A program made the position numbers and the translations under genes. From Shewanella mangrovi (GTDB taxonomy: Bacteria; Pseudomonadota; Gammaproteobacteria; Enterobacterales; Shewanellaceae), in contig NZ_JPEO01000014.1 in assembly GCF_000753795.1 (NCBI RefSeq), positions 1 through 64,000 on the forward strand: 64,000 bases of DNA. Reading direction: 5' to 3'. This document shows, piece by piece, positions 8,828 through 19,843 of the stretch. The notes under the pieces were generated by a model. That model had not been told where the DNA came from. It did no database searches and saw nothing but the letters and a program-made list of their open reading frames with translations. Position 1 is the first letter of the stretch. Every line of letters begins with the position of its first letter.

Positions 8828-8841
8828 TTGATATAGATCAA
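8828..8841. promoter_or_regulatory. FNR/EtrA box upstream of the symporter operon
   Basis: TTGATATAGATCAA matches the FNR consensus TTGAT-N4-ATCAA at every fixed position. It lies about 156 bp upstream of the DUF4212 start and behind the 3' end of the DsbA-like gene, so it most likely controls the symporter operon. AT-rich -10-like sequences (TAATAT at 8791-8796 on the minus strand) lie downstream at a distance compatible with activation. Confidence 0.7.
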
Positions 8842-8893
8842 GATGGGGGTTGATTAGACCAATGTCGATACGAAAACAGACAGTAAAAATAAA

Positions 8894-8918
8894 AAAAGCC
8901 GGTATTTCACCGGCTTTT
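8894..8918 (-). terminator. Rho-independent terminator of the DsbA-like gene
   Basis: On the minus strand the stem AAAGCCGG / CCGGCTTT is followed by a run of seven T residues, just downstream of the DsbA-like coding region. Confidence 0.85.
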
Positions 8919-8935
8919 AGGGATTAAACAATATG

Positions 8936-9550
8936 TTATTTTTGAGCGAGATATTGAATGAGGTCTGCCAATGCCTGCGGATCTTTTGGCTGATTTCTGA
9001 TGAGGTATTTTCCATTCACTAACAGTGAGGGTACTCCTCGAATGCCAGACAACTGAGTTTGTGCATCATAATTGGCGATGGCAAGCGAGATATCGGCAGA
9101 ATCAACCACCTTAGTTAATTCCTCTTTTTGCAATCCCTGTGCAGTAAAGAAATCGATTAAATCTTGCGAACGTTGAAACGGGAGGTGCTGTTCATGAATA
9201 CGGTTAAAAATTTCACTATGTACCTGTGCTACCACATTAAATTTGTTGGCAATGTAATAGGCTTTTTGGCTCATAATCCATTGAGTACGTCCAGCACCGA
9301 CAGGGGTGCGCTCAAAACGGACTTTGCCCTTAAGCAGCTTCGCAGTGTCTAAAAATAGTGGATCTTGGTGATAACAATGCGGGCAATTGTAGGAAAAGAA
9401 CTCACGCACGACCGGGCCCGGACTTTCAGGAATGCCACTCACCACCTGATATTGTTTACCCTCCTGATATTGGGCAGCTTGCACTTGGGAAAAAACACCC
9501 ACCATTAATAATGCAGACAAGAGTAATGTTACGAATCGATTAAACAACAT
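8936..9550 (-). CDS. dsbA: Thiol:disulfide interchange protein, DsbA family
   Basis: The 204-residue periplasmic protein has a signal peptide (about 1-25, ending near VQAAQ). The thioredoxin-type active site is Cys56-Pro-His-Cys59, the dipeptide of classical DsbA, and the cis-proline loop is at GVPS (Pro174). An alpha-helical insertion lies between them. It introduces disulfide bonds into secreted proteins and would be reoxidised by DsbB. Length is normal. A terminator follows, and an SDR-like gene lies about 36 bp upstream on the same strand, so the two may share a transcript. Some genomes carry several DsbA paralogues, so this need not be the main oxidase. Confidence 0.9.
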   Translation of the reverse strand: MLFNRFVTLLLSALLMVGVFSQVQAAQYQEGKQYQVVSGIPESPGPVVREFFSYNCPHCYHQDPLFLDTAKLLKGKVRFERTPVGAGRTQWIMSQKAYYIANKFNVVAQVHSEIFNRIHEQHLPFQRSQDLIDFFTAQGLQKEELTKVVDSADISLAIANYDAQTQLSGIRGVPSLLVNGKYLIRNQPKDPQALADLIQYLAQK

Positions 9551-9586
9551 AGTGATACCTCTTTATTCCTTGTTGTTATGCAAAGC

Positions 9587-10411
9587 TTATGCGAGCAATG
9601 ACTTAGCGTCACGATATTGATAATCAAAGTCAAGCTCGGAGCAAATGCGATCACCAAGTACGACTTTGCCTTCACCAATCGATGTTGCGCTAAACTGCGG
9701 TGCAGGCAATCCGAGCATTTCTGCCGCTTGAGCATAAAATTGATCTTTTCGAGGATGTGCAGGAGACACCAGATTGTAAACGTGGCTACTGTACTGACTG
9801 CGCAATACAGCGGTTACACCAGCAATACAATCTTCAATATGAATTAAATTAACTAAATGACTTCCGCCAGCTAAACCAGTCTTGCCGGCTAAGAATCGTC
9901 CTGGATTGCGCCCAGCCCCCACTAAACCGGCAAACCTCACTGTCACGACCCGTCTTGCGTCTGTTGCTAATGACTGCATCATTTGTTCGGCGTGTTGCAG
10001 AATCGCAGCACTACCATCATCGTCAACCGCCACTAAATCGTCTTCGGTTAACCGCCCTTCTGTTTGCTGGTACGCGCCGGTACTACTGACATAGACCACC
10101 AAACGCAGCTTACTGTCTCGTATAGGCTCAGCCAACAACTGAAGTTTATCTAAGTAATCACGTTCTCCGCGTCTAAGGCCCGGAGGAATATTGACAACTA
10201 ACGCATCAACATCGGTCAATATTTGCCGCAATTGAAAAGCGCAATTGTCATCCCCCAGCGTCAATAACGCGCCGTCAATCCCAGCCTCATTCAACAGTTG
10301 CACGCCAGCAGCTGTAGTTTTAGTCCCCACGACGTCAATGCCGTTGGCCAACAATGATTTTGCTAATGGAAGACCAAACCATCCACAACCAATTACTGCG
10401 ACTCGCTTCAT
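9587..10411 (-). CDS. NAD(P)-binding SDR-like protein (YeeZ type)
   Basis: The 274-residue cytoplasmic protein starts with a Rossmann nucleotide-binding motif (VIGCGWFGLPLA) followed by an extended-SDR layout with SSTGAYQ at the position of the catalytic Ser. It resembles E. coli YeeZ, which is annotated as an epimerase-like protein of unknown substrate. The canonical YxxxK pair is not obvious, so catalytic activity is uncertain. It may be co-transcribed with the DsbA-like gene downstream. Confidence 0.75.
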   Translation of the reverse strand: MKRVAVIGCGWFGLPLAKSLLANGIDVVGTKTTAAGVQLLNEAGIDGALLTLGDDNCAFQLRQILTDVDALVVNIPPGLRRGERDYLDKLQLLAEPIRDSKLRLVVYVSSTGAYQQTEGRLTEDDLVAVDDDGSAAILQHAEQMMQSLATDARRVVTVRFAGLVGAGRNPGRFLAGKTGLAGGSHLVNLIHIEDCIAGVTAVLRSQYSSHVYNLVSPAHPRKDQFYAQAAEMLGLPAPQFSATSIGEGKVVLGDRICSELDFDYQYRDAKSLLA

Positions 10412-10472
10412 TCATTATTTCCATCAAAGGTTAAAGATTGCGGCGCGATATTACACGAGCTGAATTAGCGCC

Positions 10473-11675
10473 TTAACAGATATAGAAGCTAATACCGTCA
10501 TCTGACTTGAGGGTTTTCGCTGCCCCCGATGTTAACTCATCGGGTTTTATCGCCGCTTCGACGGTCACATCCTCATCAATCAAGAACCGAAATACCGCCT
10601 CGGAGCCATCCACTTTACACGACCAGACTTGTGGCTTGGCAACATTTTCCGTCGTCAGCATGACTTTGCCGATAAAACCGTCACTTAATCTCACCAAGGT
10701 GCCTGGAGGATAAATGCCCAACACTTTCACCAAGGCTTCGATCAAATTCTGTTGATGCATACCTGAACGATTTTTGAAGAGATAGCCCAGTGCTATCTGT
10801 GGCGAAATAATATCGTCACGCCATAGCTGCGAATCATAGTCATTCGCCAAAGACACAATTTGCGTCGACAAGGAAATTGCATCTCCCTTTAAGCCATCAG
10901 GAAAACCGGAGCCGTCGATAAACTCATGGTGGTGCAGCACGATATTCAATACATCATCGCTAAAAAGGCCACTGCGCTTTAACAGGTCATAGCCAAAATT
11001 AGGATGCATTGCGAGAAAGTTTTTTTCGTGGTTGGTTAAGCTCGTACGCTTACGACGAATCGACTCAGGAACTTTCATTTTACCTATATCATGCAGAATC
11101 GCCCCAGTCGCAATTTCACGCAGTTGTGGCTTAGATAACGCAAGCTGTCGGCCCATCACCAAGGCCAACGTTGCCACAGAAATCCCATGCTGCGTAATGC
11201 TGACACTATTCTCACCGGATGACACGAGGGCAAGCCTTGAATGCTCAGTTTCAAACAGATGCTCCATCATCATTTCGACCAACACCGCGGTTTCTCGCAC
11301 CGCACCTTCAGGATCGCTAACGACCTTACTCATCATAGTGCGACTTTGATTCATGGCTTCAATGAAACGCTTCTGGCTTAGCCGCAGCGCTTTGCGCGCC
11401 TTTTGTGCCGGATCTAGTGGCAAGGGTTTATCTGCCGCATTTTGGTCGACATTCGTCATTGCAGGCGCCTGAGCCTCGGCGGATAGATTTTCCATACCCG
11501 ACAACACTTGCACGTAAGGCACGCCTAACTGGCGGATCATCTCGATTTGACCAGCTGATTTGATTTCTATCTTATTGAATAGAAAGGGATGATCCGTCCA
11601 AGACAATGGCAACTTTACGGTAAGACCTACTTGCAATTGCGCAACTGGCAGTTGGATCGGTTTGTGTTTGGCCAC
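10473..11675 (-). CDS. HD-GYP domain protein with DUF3391 N-terminus
   Basis: The 400-residue cytoplasmic protein has an N-terminal DUF3391 region (about 1-130) and an HD-GYP domain (about 140-340). The metal-binding HD pair is intact at 195-196 (LHDIGKMKVP) and the HHH cluster is at 248-250. The signature GYP tripeptide is replaced by GFP (257-259). HD-GYP enzymes hydrolyse cyclic di-GMP to pGpG or GMP. The Tyr-to-Phe change is conservative and such variants occur in active and inactive members, so activity is likely but not certain. No membrane segment or receiver domain is present, so the input signal is unknown. Confidence 0.9.
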   Translation of the reverse strand: MAKHKPIQLPVAQLQVGLTVKLPLSWTDHPFLFNKIEIKSAGQIEMIRQLGVPYVQVLSGMENLSAEAQAPAMTNVDQNAADKPLPLDPAQKARKALRLSQKRFIEAMNQSRTMMSKVVSDPEGAVRETAVLVEMMMEHLFETEHSRLALVSSGENSVSITQHGISVATLALVMGRQLALSKPQLREIATGAILHDIGKMKVPESIRRKRTSLTNHEKNFLAMHPNFGYDLLKRSGLFSDDVLNIVLHHHEFIDGSGFPDGLKGDAISLSTQIVSLANDYDSQLWRDDIISPQIALGYLFKNRSGMHQQNLIEALVKVLGIYPPGTLVRLSDGFIGKVMLTTENVAKPQVWSCKVDGSEAVFRFLIDEDVTVEAAIKPDELTSGAAKTLKSDDGISFYIC

Positions 11676-11829
11676 TGATGCTCCTAAACACCTGCCTTTT
11701 TGGGGCTTTAACGTGAGTCAATAGAATTAATCAAACTATAGCTCATTGATATGAAAGCGAAAGTCCAAACAGTCAGAATTTACGAACAACGTCAAACAAT
11801 TGACGATTTTCGCGTCAACATTACGACAT

Positions 11830-12294
11830 TTACGCTACCCAGTCGCGGCAATAGAGCTGTAGCTGGCGGGAAACGCGAAGATAAATCAGTGACCAAAATA
11901 GCAGTAATGCATCCAGCGCCATCGACCATTCAAACCAGAAATGGTTATGTTTTAGCCGAAAATAGAGCAGCACCGCATCAATCACCAATAAGACCAACAG
12001 CATCGGTCGTAACCAGCGAAAGCAATGTCGTAACCATTGTGGCTTGCGGCGACGCTCTGCCGTCACCAATAGAAATATCAGTACCGCCCCGGCGCCAGCG
12101 GCGAGGGAGACTAAAAAATCAGCTCGTTCAGGAAAGAAAAAACGTACCAGACCAGCACGATCGCTGCTATCCGTTAACGACAGCACAAAGATAACCCAGC
12201 CGCGCGCAAGAAATAGCAGTAAAAGATATAACACCATGGGCGGCTTAACATGGCCTTTGTCATCAAGCCAGCGAACATCTTCAAAACTGAACAT
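11830..12294 (-). CDS. DUF2919 family inner-membrane protein
   Basis: The 154-residue protein is dominated by hydrophobic helices (about residues 19-40, 58-77, 93-112 and 122-140) with short basic loops. The opening region DDKGHVKPPMVLYLLLLFLARGW-like pattern is typical of the YfeZ/DUF2919 family of unknown function. It is transcribed away from ligA behind a long hairpin. A 147-codon frame on the opposite strand is an antisense shadow. Confidence 0.7.
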   Translation of the reverse strand: MFSFEDVRWLDDKGHVKPPMVLYLLLLFLARGWVIFVLSLTDSSDRAGLVRFFFPERADFLVSLAAGAGAVLIFLLVTAERRRKPQWLRHCFRWLRPMLLVLLVIDAVLLYFRLKHNHFWFEWSMALDALLLFWSLIYLRVSRQLQLYCRDWVA

Positions 12295-12337
12295 CAGTAA
12301 TCCAACGGCAGCGTATCGGGGAGAGAATAACTAGTAG

Positions 12338-12378
12338 ATGGGCATCATTCGTTGAAATTTCAACTAACTGATGCCCAT
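12338..12378 (-). terminator. Nested hairpin downstream of ligA
   Basis: An outer ten-base stem ATGGGCATCA / TGATGCCCAT encloses an inner palindrome GTTGAAATTTCAAC. It lies directly behind the ligA stop codon. The T-run on the minus strand is poor, so it may act as a weak terminator or a 3'-end stabiliser. Confidence 0.55.
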
Positions 12379-12390
12379 TTTGGCGTGAGT

Positions 12391-14435
<2,045 letters not shown>

Positions 14436-14460
14436 AGCTAATTCTATAACGCAGGGGCTA

Positions 14461-15378
14461 TCAGGCGCTGGCTCTGATCCGCTCCAAATATCGCATTTTA
14501 ATCTGTTCATTCCACAACTGACGTTCGCCGTCGAGCAAATTGGCATTTAAATCATCAGCCAATTGTTGTGCAGAATTCAGCATATTGGAGAAGTTAAATA
14601 AGGCATCACCATAACAAGGTAAGGTCATAAATAGTACGACGCCCACGGTGGTAAATTGTTCCATGTTATCGGGGTCAAATACCCCTGGCTTAACCATATT
14701 TGCTAATGAGAACAGAACCTTGCCATTACCCGCATTATCTTCGTGACGATGGAAGATCTGCATATCGCCAAACTTAAAGTTTAACGTTAGTAACGCTGGC
14801 AATAACTCTGCGCCACTGAGCGCTTCGCCTTCTTTGGCAACGACGTGCAACGCTAACACGTCTCGCGGCGCCGGCAATTCATCGTCAACTTCTGCTACAG
14901 GTTCAGGCTCAACCGCTTCTGGCTCACTGGCTAAACCAAGTTCCATCTGAATATCTTCTTGCACCACAACGTCATCGCTTTCAATCGACAATGTTGGCTC
15001 TTGTCGTTGAGATTTAGGTGCTCGTTTAGTGGCTTCGCTCGATAATTCGAATGCATCATCGTGGGCTTCAACGTCAGCATCAATATCAGCTTCAACCTCA
15101 AGATTAGGCGCGGTGTGCACCGCTGGCTTAGGTCGTTTACTCGTTTTCAGCTTTGGCGGACGGTCATCAGCGGTCATTTTACGTACGCGCACTTCACCGA
15201 CGCCTTCTGCGTCAAAGCCATCGCGGTCACGCGAATGTGACTCTCGAGCAACGCCGGTTAAAGGCGAGTCTTTTAACCCTTTGGGCTGCTGTTTGCGGAT
15301 AGACCAAAAGCCGTGAACAAGTACCGCGATAATCGCGATCGCACTCAATACAATCAAAACGGGCTGTAAATCTTCCAT
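14461..15378 (-). CDS. zipA: Cell division protein ZipA
   Basis: ZipA anchors FtsZ to the membrane during septation. The chosen ATG (15376-15378) gives 305 residues beginning [16 protein letters not shown], a single N-terminal membrane anchor, as expected for ZipA. A longer frame reaching into smc lacks this layout and has no ribosome site, while the chosen start follows AGGTCAGCA. After the anchor comes a charged linker (about 30-170) rich in Glu, Asp, Pro and Val, then the FtsZ-binding domain (about 180-305; [12 protein letters not shown] and [10 protein letters not shown] are recognisable). It sits 22 bp downstream of smc and is probably co-transcribed with it. Confidence 0.95.
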   Translation of the reverse strand: MEDLQPVLIVLSAIAIIAVLVHGFWSIRKQQPKGLKDSPLTGVARESHSRDRDGFDAEGVGEVRVRKMTADDRPPKLKTSKRPKPAVHTAPNLEVEADIDADVEAHDDAFELSSEATKRAPKSQRQEPTLSIESDDVVVQEDIQMELGLASEPEAVEPEPVAEVDDELPAPRDVLALHVVAKEGEALSGAELLPALLTLNFKFGDMQIFHRHEDNAGNGKVLFSLANMVKPGVFDPDNMEQFTTVGVVLFMTLPCYGDALFNFSNMLNSAQQLADDLNANLLDGERQLWNEQIKMRYLERIRASA

Positions 15379-15400
15379 TGCTGACCTGTAATTCCTGTAG

Positions 15401-18400
15401 TTATCCGGCGTCTGCCATGGCAACGGCTTCTTCAATATTCACCGCTACAATACGCGACACGCCCGGTTCATGCATGGTCACACCGATCAGTTGATCGGCC
15501 ATCTCCATGGTAATTTTGTTATGGCTGATATAAATAAATTGTACGTTGCCCGACATTTCCTGCAGCAGTCGGCAAAATCTGTCGACGTTGGCATCATCTA
15601 ACGGTGCATCGACCTCATCTAACATACAAAACGGCGCTGGATTCAGCCTGAAAATCGCAAACACCAATGATAAAGCGGTCAACGCCTTTTCTCCACCGGA
15701 AAGTAAGTGGATGGTGCTGTTCTTTTTACCGGGTGGGCGCGCCATAATCGTCACACCGGTTTCTAATAAATCATCGTCCGTAAGCGCTAAGTATGCACTG
15801 CCACCACCAAACACTTTGGGAAACAGTTCGCCCAGTCCTCGATTAACCTCATCAAAGGTGGTTTTAAAGCGACTGCGGGTTTCGCGGTCAATACGCCGAA
15901 TCGCTTCTTCTAAACTGGTAAGCGCTTGTGTTAAATCATGATCTTGTTCATCAAGATACACTTTACGCTGTTTTTGCTGCTCAAATTCTTCGATCGCAGC
16001 AAGGTTAATAGCACCGAGGCGGCCGATTTTACCACGTACATTCTCTAAATCTTTGTGCCACTTATCGATTGTGGCATCTGCCGGCAACTGCTCGGCAATA
16101 TCGGCGACACGTATCTGCTGCTCTTGCAGCAACGCCATCTGGCTTTCGGCCTTACCTTTTAAGCCTTCGCGACGTAACTTTAACGTGCTGATCGACTGAG
16201 TCAAGTGCTCTGCTTCAGCAAGCTGTTGTTTTTGCTTAATTGCTATCGCTTCGTATTGCTTTTGTAAATCGGCCTGCTTAACTCGGGTGTGTTCTAATGT
16301 CTGCTGATATTGCTGCTGCTGTAACAGAAGTTGCTGCAGTTGCTTCGCTAATACCTCAACCTGCTGTTCGTCTTGCTGTGACAAATGCTGAGGTATAAGA
16401 CTAGTTAGCTGCTCATGCAGCTCTGCCTGCTGCTGAGCGGCTTGTGCCATTTGCTGTTGTTGCAATGCAATCGTTGTCGCCAGTTCATTAAGCTGACGCC
16501 CATAATCTCTGTTATTACGTTCCGCTTCAGCCAATTGCGATTTTAGGCTATTGCGTCGCAGCAACAGCTCATTGTGTTGCGCTTCGAGACGCCGTTCGGC
16601 CTCTTGCTTTTCATATAAAGCATCATCGGCATTGAATTGCGCCTCAATTAACACTTCCAGTTCAAGCGATGCTGTGGCAATCCGCTCTGAGAGCAGTTCA
16701 ACTTCCTGTTGCAGATGCAACTGCCGCTCAGCAGCAGCCTGTTCATGTTGCTGAGCGCTTTCTATCGCTAATTCAATTTTTGAACACGCTAGTTGTGCCT
16801 GCTGATAATGGCTAGCCTTAGTTTTTTGTTCATTTAGCGCTTGTTCTGCAGCAGTATTAAGCTGCTGTAGCGCTGCATTTTGTGCCTGAAACGCTTGCTC
16901 CGCGGCGGGGAGTTCAGCTTCGACAGTCTCGAGCTCAGCCATCATCTGGATCAAGGAGTCACCACGACTCTCAGCGATAGACAAACGGCAACCATTGCCC
17001 AATAGACGACCGTTTTGACAAAGAATTAACTGCTCATCCGCCAAGGTTAGCAACAGTTGCTCAGCTTCATCTTCGTTCTCGACAAACCGCCAATGCGCCA
17101 ACCACGGCGCTAAGTTAACAGGCGCCTTTACCGGGCCCCACTGTTGTGAAGTCCATGCGCTAAAACCATCAGTTGCTTGAGCTTGAACCTCATGCCATTG
17201 TCGTTGCAGCAAAGGCTTTAACCAATACTCTATTGCGGTTTCCCAACCAGGTTCCACACTGAGTTGTTGCCAAAGTTGCTGACTGGCATCATCGGTTTGC
17301 AGCTGTTGTGCCTTAATCCAATCACTCAGCAACTGCTGACGTTGAGTCAATGTATTCAGTTGCGCCTGTGCCGATGATAGCTGTTCATTCTGCTGGTACT
17401 GCTGTTGTTGCAGCGCTTGATACGCCGACTCCGTCTGATGCAGCGCAATTTCGGCATCCTGCTGCTGTTGTTGGGCTTCTGCAAGTTGCACCGCTAATTC
17501 GCCAACCGCCTCATTTTGCGGTTTTGACTGTGCTAAACGTTGCTGCAATCGCTGCAGTTGTTCTTGGTCACGTCCTAACTGTTGCTTCAGGTGCTGTTCT
17601 TTTGTCGCGTCCAGTTCCTGTTTGTGTTTCAACTCACTGGCGAGGGTGCGAGCTTGCCGCCATTGGCTATCAAGATAGTTGACCTGTTCTTCCAGCTGCT
17701 CTTGCTGAGACGCCAGCTCCCAATGCAGCTCGTCTGTTTGCTGCTGGAGCGGCTCAAGTTGCTCATGGCGCGTTTGCAATTGCCCCAGTTGTTGCTGAGC
17801 ACTCGCGTGACGTTCATTCGCTTGTTGCAATTGTTGTTGTAAACGCTGCTGCGTTTGCGCCAATTGCTGGTCACGGTCTTTCAAAAACGCGATTTGCTGC
17901 TCGGCTTTGGCAATATCGGTATTGGACTGGTAAAACTGTGCAACTTGGCGCTGCTCGAGATCGTCGAGGTCATCTTGCTGCAACTTTAATTCAGTCAGTT
18001 GCAATGCCGACTGTTCAGCCAACGTTTGAATGCGCATCAGCTCGGTTTCTAAGCGTAAAATCTCGCTATTTTCAGCTTCTGCAAGCTCATGTAATTCTAG
18101 ATAACGCATTACCAAGAGCTGAGCATTAAGACTGCGCTCTTGCTGCTTGTACTCACGATAGCGCCGTGCGGCTTCAGCTTGTAAGGTTAACTTATCTAAT
18201 TGTTTACCCAGTTCAGCGCGAATATCCCCTAGCCGCTCTAAGTTATCGCGAGTGTGGCGGATACGATTCTCGGTGTCGCGGCGACGTTCCTTATAACGGG
18301 AGATCCCAGCTGCCTCTTCGATAAAGACACGCAGTTCCTGCGGCTTGCATTCAATTAGCCGTGAAATAGTACCTTGGCCGATGATGGCGTAGCTGCGAGG

Positions 18401-18811
18401 TCCTAACCCAGTGCCCATAAAGATATCGGTAATATCTTTCTTTCGGCACTTTTGCCCATTGAGGAAATAGAGGTTGTCGCCATCACGTGAAACTTGGCGT
18501 TTAACGGCGATTTCATTGTAATTAGCGTATTGGCCGCCAATTCGCCCTTCGGTGTTGTCAAACACCAACTCAACACTCGCGACAGAGACAGGTTTACGGC
18601 CGTTAGAACCATTAAAAATGACATCTGTCCAAGAATCGCCACGCAGGTTTTTGGCTGAGCTTTCACCCAACACCCAGCGCACCGCGTCAATGACATTGGA
18701 CTTACCACAGCCATTGGGACCAATAATTGCGGTGAGTGGGTTTAAAAAGGGAATTTTGGTAGCATCAACAAACGACTTAAAGCCAGCAAGTTTTATCTGT
18801 TTTAGTCTCAT
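15401..18811 (-). CDS. smc: Chromosome segregation ATPase SMC
   Basis: The 1136-residue SMC protein has the Walker A motif GPNGCGKSN near residue 32, a long first coiled coil, a hinge around 500-640, a second coiled coil and a C-terminal head with the ABC signature [13 protein letters not shown] and the Walker [13 protein letters not shown]. It condenses and aligns chromosomes with ScpA and ScpB, which are not in this window. The coiled coils are unusually rich in glutamine, with runs of four to five Gln. The gene starts divergently from cysZ and is followed by zipA. Confidence 0.97.
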   Translation of the reverse strand: MRLKQIKLAGFKSFVDATKIPFLNPLTAIIGPNGCGKSNVIDAVRWVLGESSAKNLRGDSWTDVIFNGSNGRKPVSVASVELVFDNTEGRIGGQYANYNEIAVKRQVSRDGDNLYFLNGQKCRKKDITDIFMGTGLGPRSYAIIGQGTISRLIECKPQELRVFIEEAAGISRYKERRRDTENRIRHTRDNLERLGDIRAELGKQLDKLTLQAEAARRYREYKQQERSLNAQLLVMRYLELHELAEAENSEILRLETELMRIQTLAEQSALQLTELKLQQDDLDDLEQRQVAQFYQSNTDIAKAEQQIAFLKDRDQQLAQTQQRLQQQLQQANERHASAQQQLGQLQTRHEQLEPLQQQTDELHWELASQQEQLEEQVNYLDSQWRQARTLASELKHKQELDATKEQHLKQQLGRDQEQLQRLQQRLAQSKPQNEAVGELAVQLAEAQQQQQDAEIALHQTESAYQALQQQQYQQNEQLSSAQAQLNTLTQRQQLLSDWIKAQQLQTDDASQQLWQQLSVEPGWETAIEYWLKPLLQRQWHEVQAQATDGFSAWTSQQWGPVKAPVNLAPWLAHWRFVENEDEAEQLLLTLADEQLILCQNGRLLGNGCRLSIAESRGDSLIQMMAELETVEAELPAAEQAFQAQNAALQQLNTAAEQALNEQKTKASHYQQAQLACSKIELAIESAQQHEQAAAERQLHLQQEVELLSERIATASLELEVLIEAQFNADDALYEKQEAERRLEAQHNELLLRRNSLKSQLAEAERNNRDYGRQLNELATTIALQQQQMAQAAQQQAELHEQLTSLIPQHLSQQDEQQVEVLAKQLQQLLLQQQQYQQTLEHTRVKQADLQKQYEAIAIKQKQQLAEAEHLTQSISTLKLRREGLKGKAESQMALLQEQQIRVADIAEQLPADATIDKWHKDLENVRGKIGRLGAINLAAIEEFEQQKQRKVYLDEQDHDLTQALTSLEEAIRRIDRETRSRFKTTFDEVNRGLGELFPKVFGGGSAYLALTDDDLLETGVTIMARPPGKKNSTIHLLSGGEKALTALSLVFAIFRLNPAPFCMLDEVDAPLDDANVDRFCRLLQEMSGNVQFIYISHNKITMEMADQLIGVTMHEPGVSRIVAVNIEEAVAMADAG

Positions 18812-19017
18812 GTGTGCTTGAATGCCAGTCGCGTAAAAGAAGTGATTATCGACGTCAGAAAAGCTGAACCGACGCTGTTTATAGTTGTGAAATCACTTTA
18901 ACAAAGCCGCTGTATTTTGTAACCTTTTTTTGGTTTTCGCAGAAGTTTTTTGCTTGTTTTCCGTCGTTTGCTTACTCACAATCATGCCAACAGTTACAGA
19001 GTTTTCAGGGAGTGTCT

Positions 19018-19779
19018 ATGTCGTCAGCGAGTAAAAGCGGCATTCAGTATTTTATGGATGGCTTTAGCTTGATCAAACAACCGGGACTGCGGCGCTTTGT
19101 GGTCGTGCCGCTGCTGGTTAACTTAGCGTTGTTCTCCGGCGCGTTGATGTTAGCGGTAAAATACCTGTCACAATTGATGCAATGGATTGATCACGCTGTG
19201 CCCTCTTGGCTCGACTGGATCAGTTTTGTGTTATGGCCGCTCCTTATCATCGCCGTACTTGTTGTGTTTTCGTTTATTTTCAGCTCGATAATGAACTGGA
19301 TAGCGGCGCCATTTAACGGCTTATTAGCGGAAAAAGCCGAGCAACTGCTGACAGGAAAGCCGCTTTATACGGGCGGCGCTATGGATGCAGTGAAAGATCT
19401 GCCCCGCGTATTTGGCCGCGAATGGCAAAAACTAAAATACTATCTGCCACGGGCACTACTGGTATTGGTGCTGTTTTTTATTCCACTGGTTGGCCAAACG
19501 CTGTTTCCAGTTATCTGGTTTCTCTTTAGTGCCTGGATGATGGCGATTCAGTATTGTGATTATCCGTTTGATAACCACAAAGTTGCCTTTAATGATATGA
19601 AATTCGCGCTGAAGCAAACGAAGGGCAGCAGCATGAGTTTTGGTATTGCGGTGACACTGTTCTCCATGATCCCAATAGTTAACTTCATTGTGATGCCAGT
19701 GGCGATTTGTGGCGCCACCGCCATGTGGGTGGATAAGTACCGAGAAGTTTATCGTAATCAACGTGTTGCACCAGAATAA
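19018..19779 (+). CDS. cysZ: Sulfate transporter CysZ
   Basis: The 253-residue inner-membrane protein matches the usual CysZ length and has four to six hydrophobic segments. Conserved CysZ blocks are visible: the N-terminal GIQYFMDGFSLIKQPGLRRFV and the interior IAAPFNGLLAEKAE. It supplies sulfate for cysteine synthesis, fitting with cysK about 3 kb downstream. The ATG at 19018 is preferred over the GTG six bases earlier because AGGGAG (19007-19012) is spaced five bases from it. It is divergent from smc, and a terminator follows. Confidence 0.95.
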   Translation: MSSASKSGIQYFMDGFSLIKQPGLRRFVVVPLLVNLALFSGALMLAVKYLSQLMQWIDHAVPSWLDWISFVLWPLLIIAVLVVFSFIFSSIMNWIAAPFNGLLAEKAEQLLTGKPLYTGGAMDAVKDLPRVFGREWQKLKYYLPRALLVLVLFFIPLVGQTLFPVIWFLFSAWMMAIQYCDYPFDNHKVAFNDMKFALKQTKGSSMSFGIAVTLFSMIPIVNFIVMPVAICGATAMWVDKYREVYRNQRVAPE

Positions 19780-19801
19780 CACTGTCGTTTTTGATTCGTT
19801 T

Positions 19802-19826
19802 AAAAGCCCACTCTGTGGGCTTTTTT
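19802..19826. terminator. Rho-independent terminator between cysZ and GGDEF/EAL gene
   Basis: The stem AAAAGCCCAC / GTGGGCTTTT with loop TCT and a T-run on the plus strand (A-run on the other side) serves cysZ and possibly the convergent gene. Confidence 0.87.
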
Positions 19827-19843
19827 ATATGTAATAACGCAGA

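Noticed and set aside
11751..12194. 147-codon frame on the plus strand
   Set aside because: Antisense to the DUF2919 gene; rich in Arg, Pro and Thr as expected for a shadow frame, without domain likeness.
16200..18100. Dense CAA/CAG and TTG/CTG triplet runs that look like a microsatellite
   Set aside because: They encode glutamine-rich coiled coils of SMC; the frame is intact and the runs are irregular, so this is coding bias.
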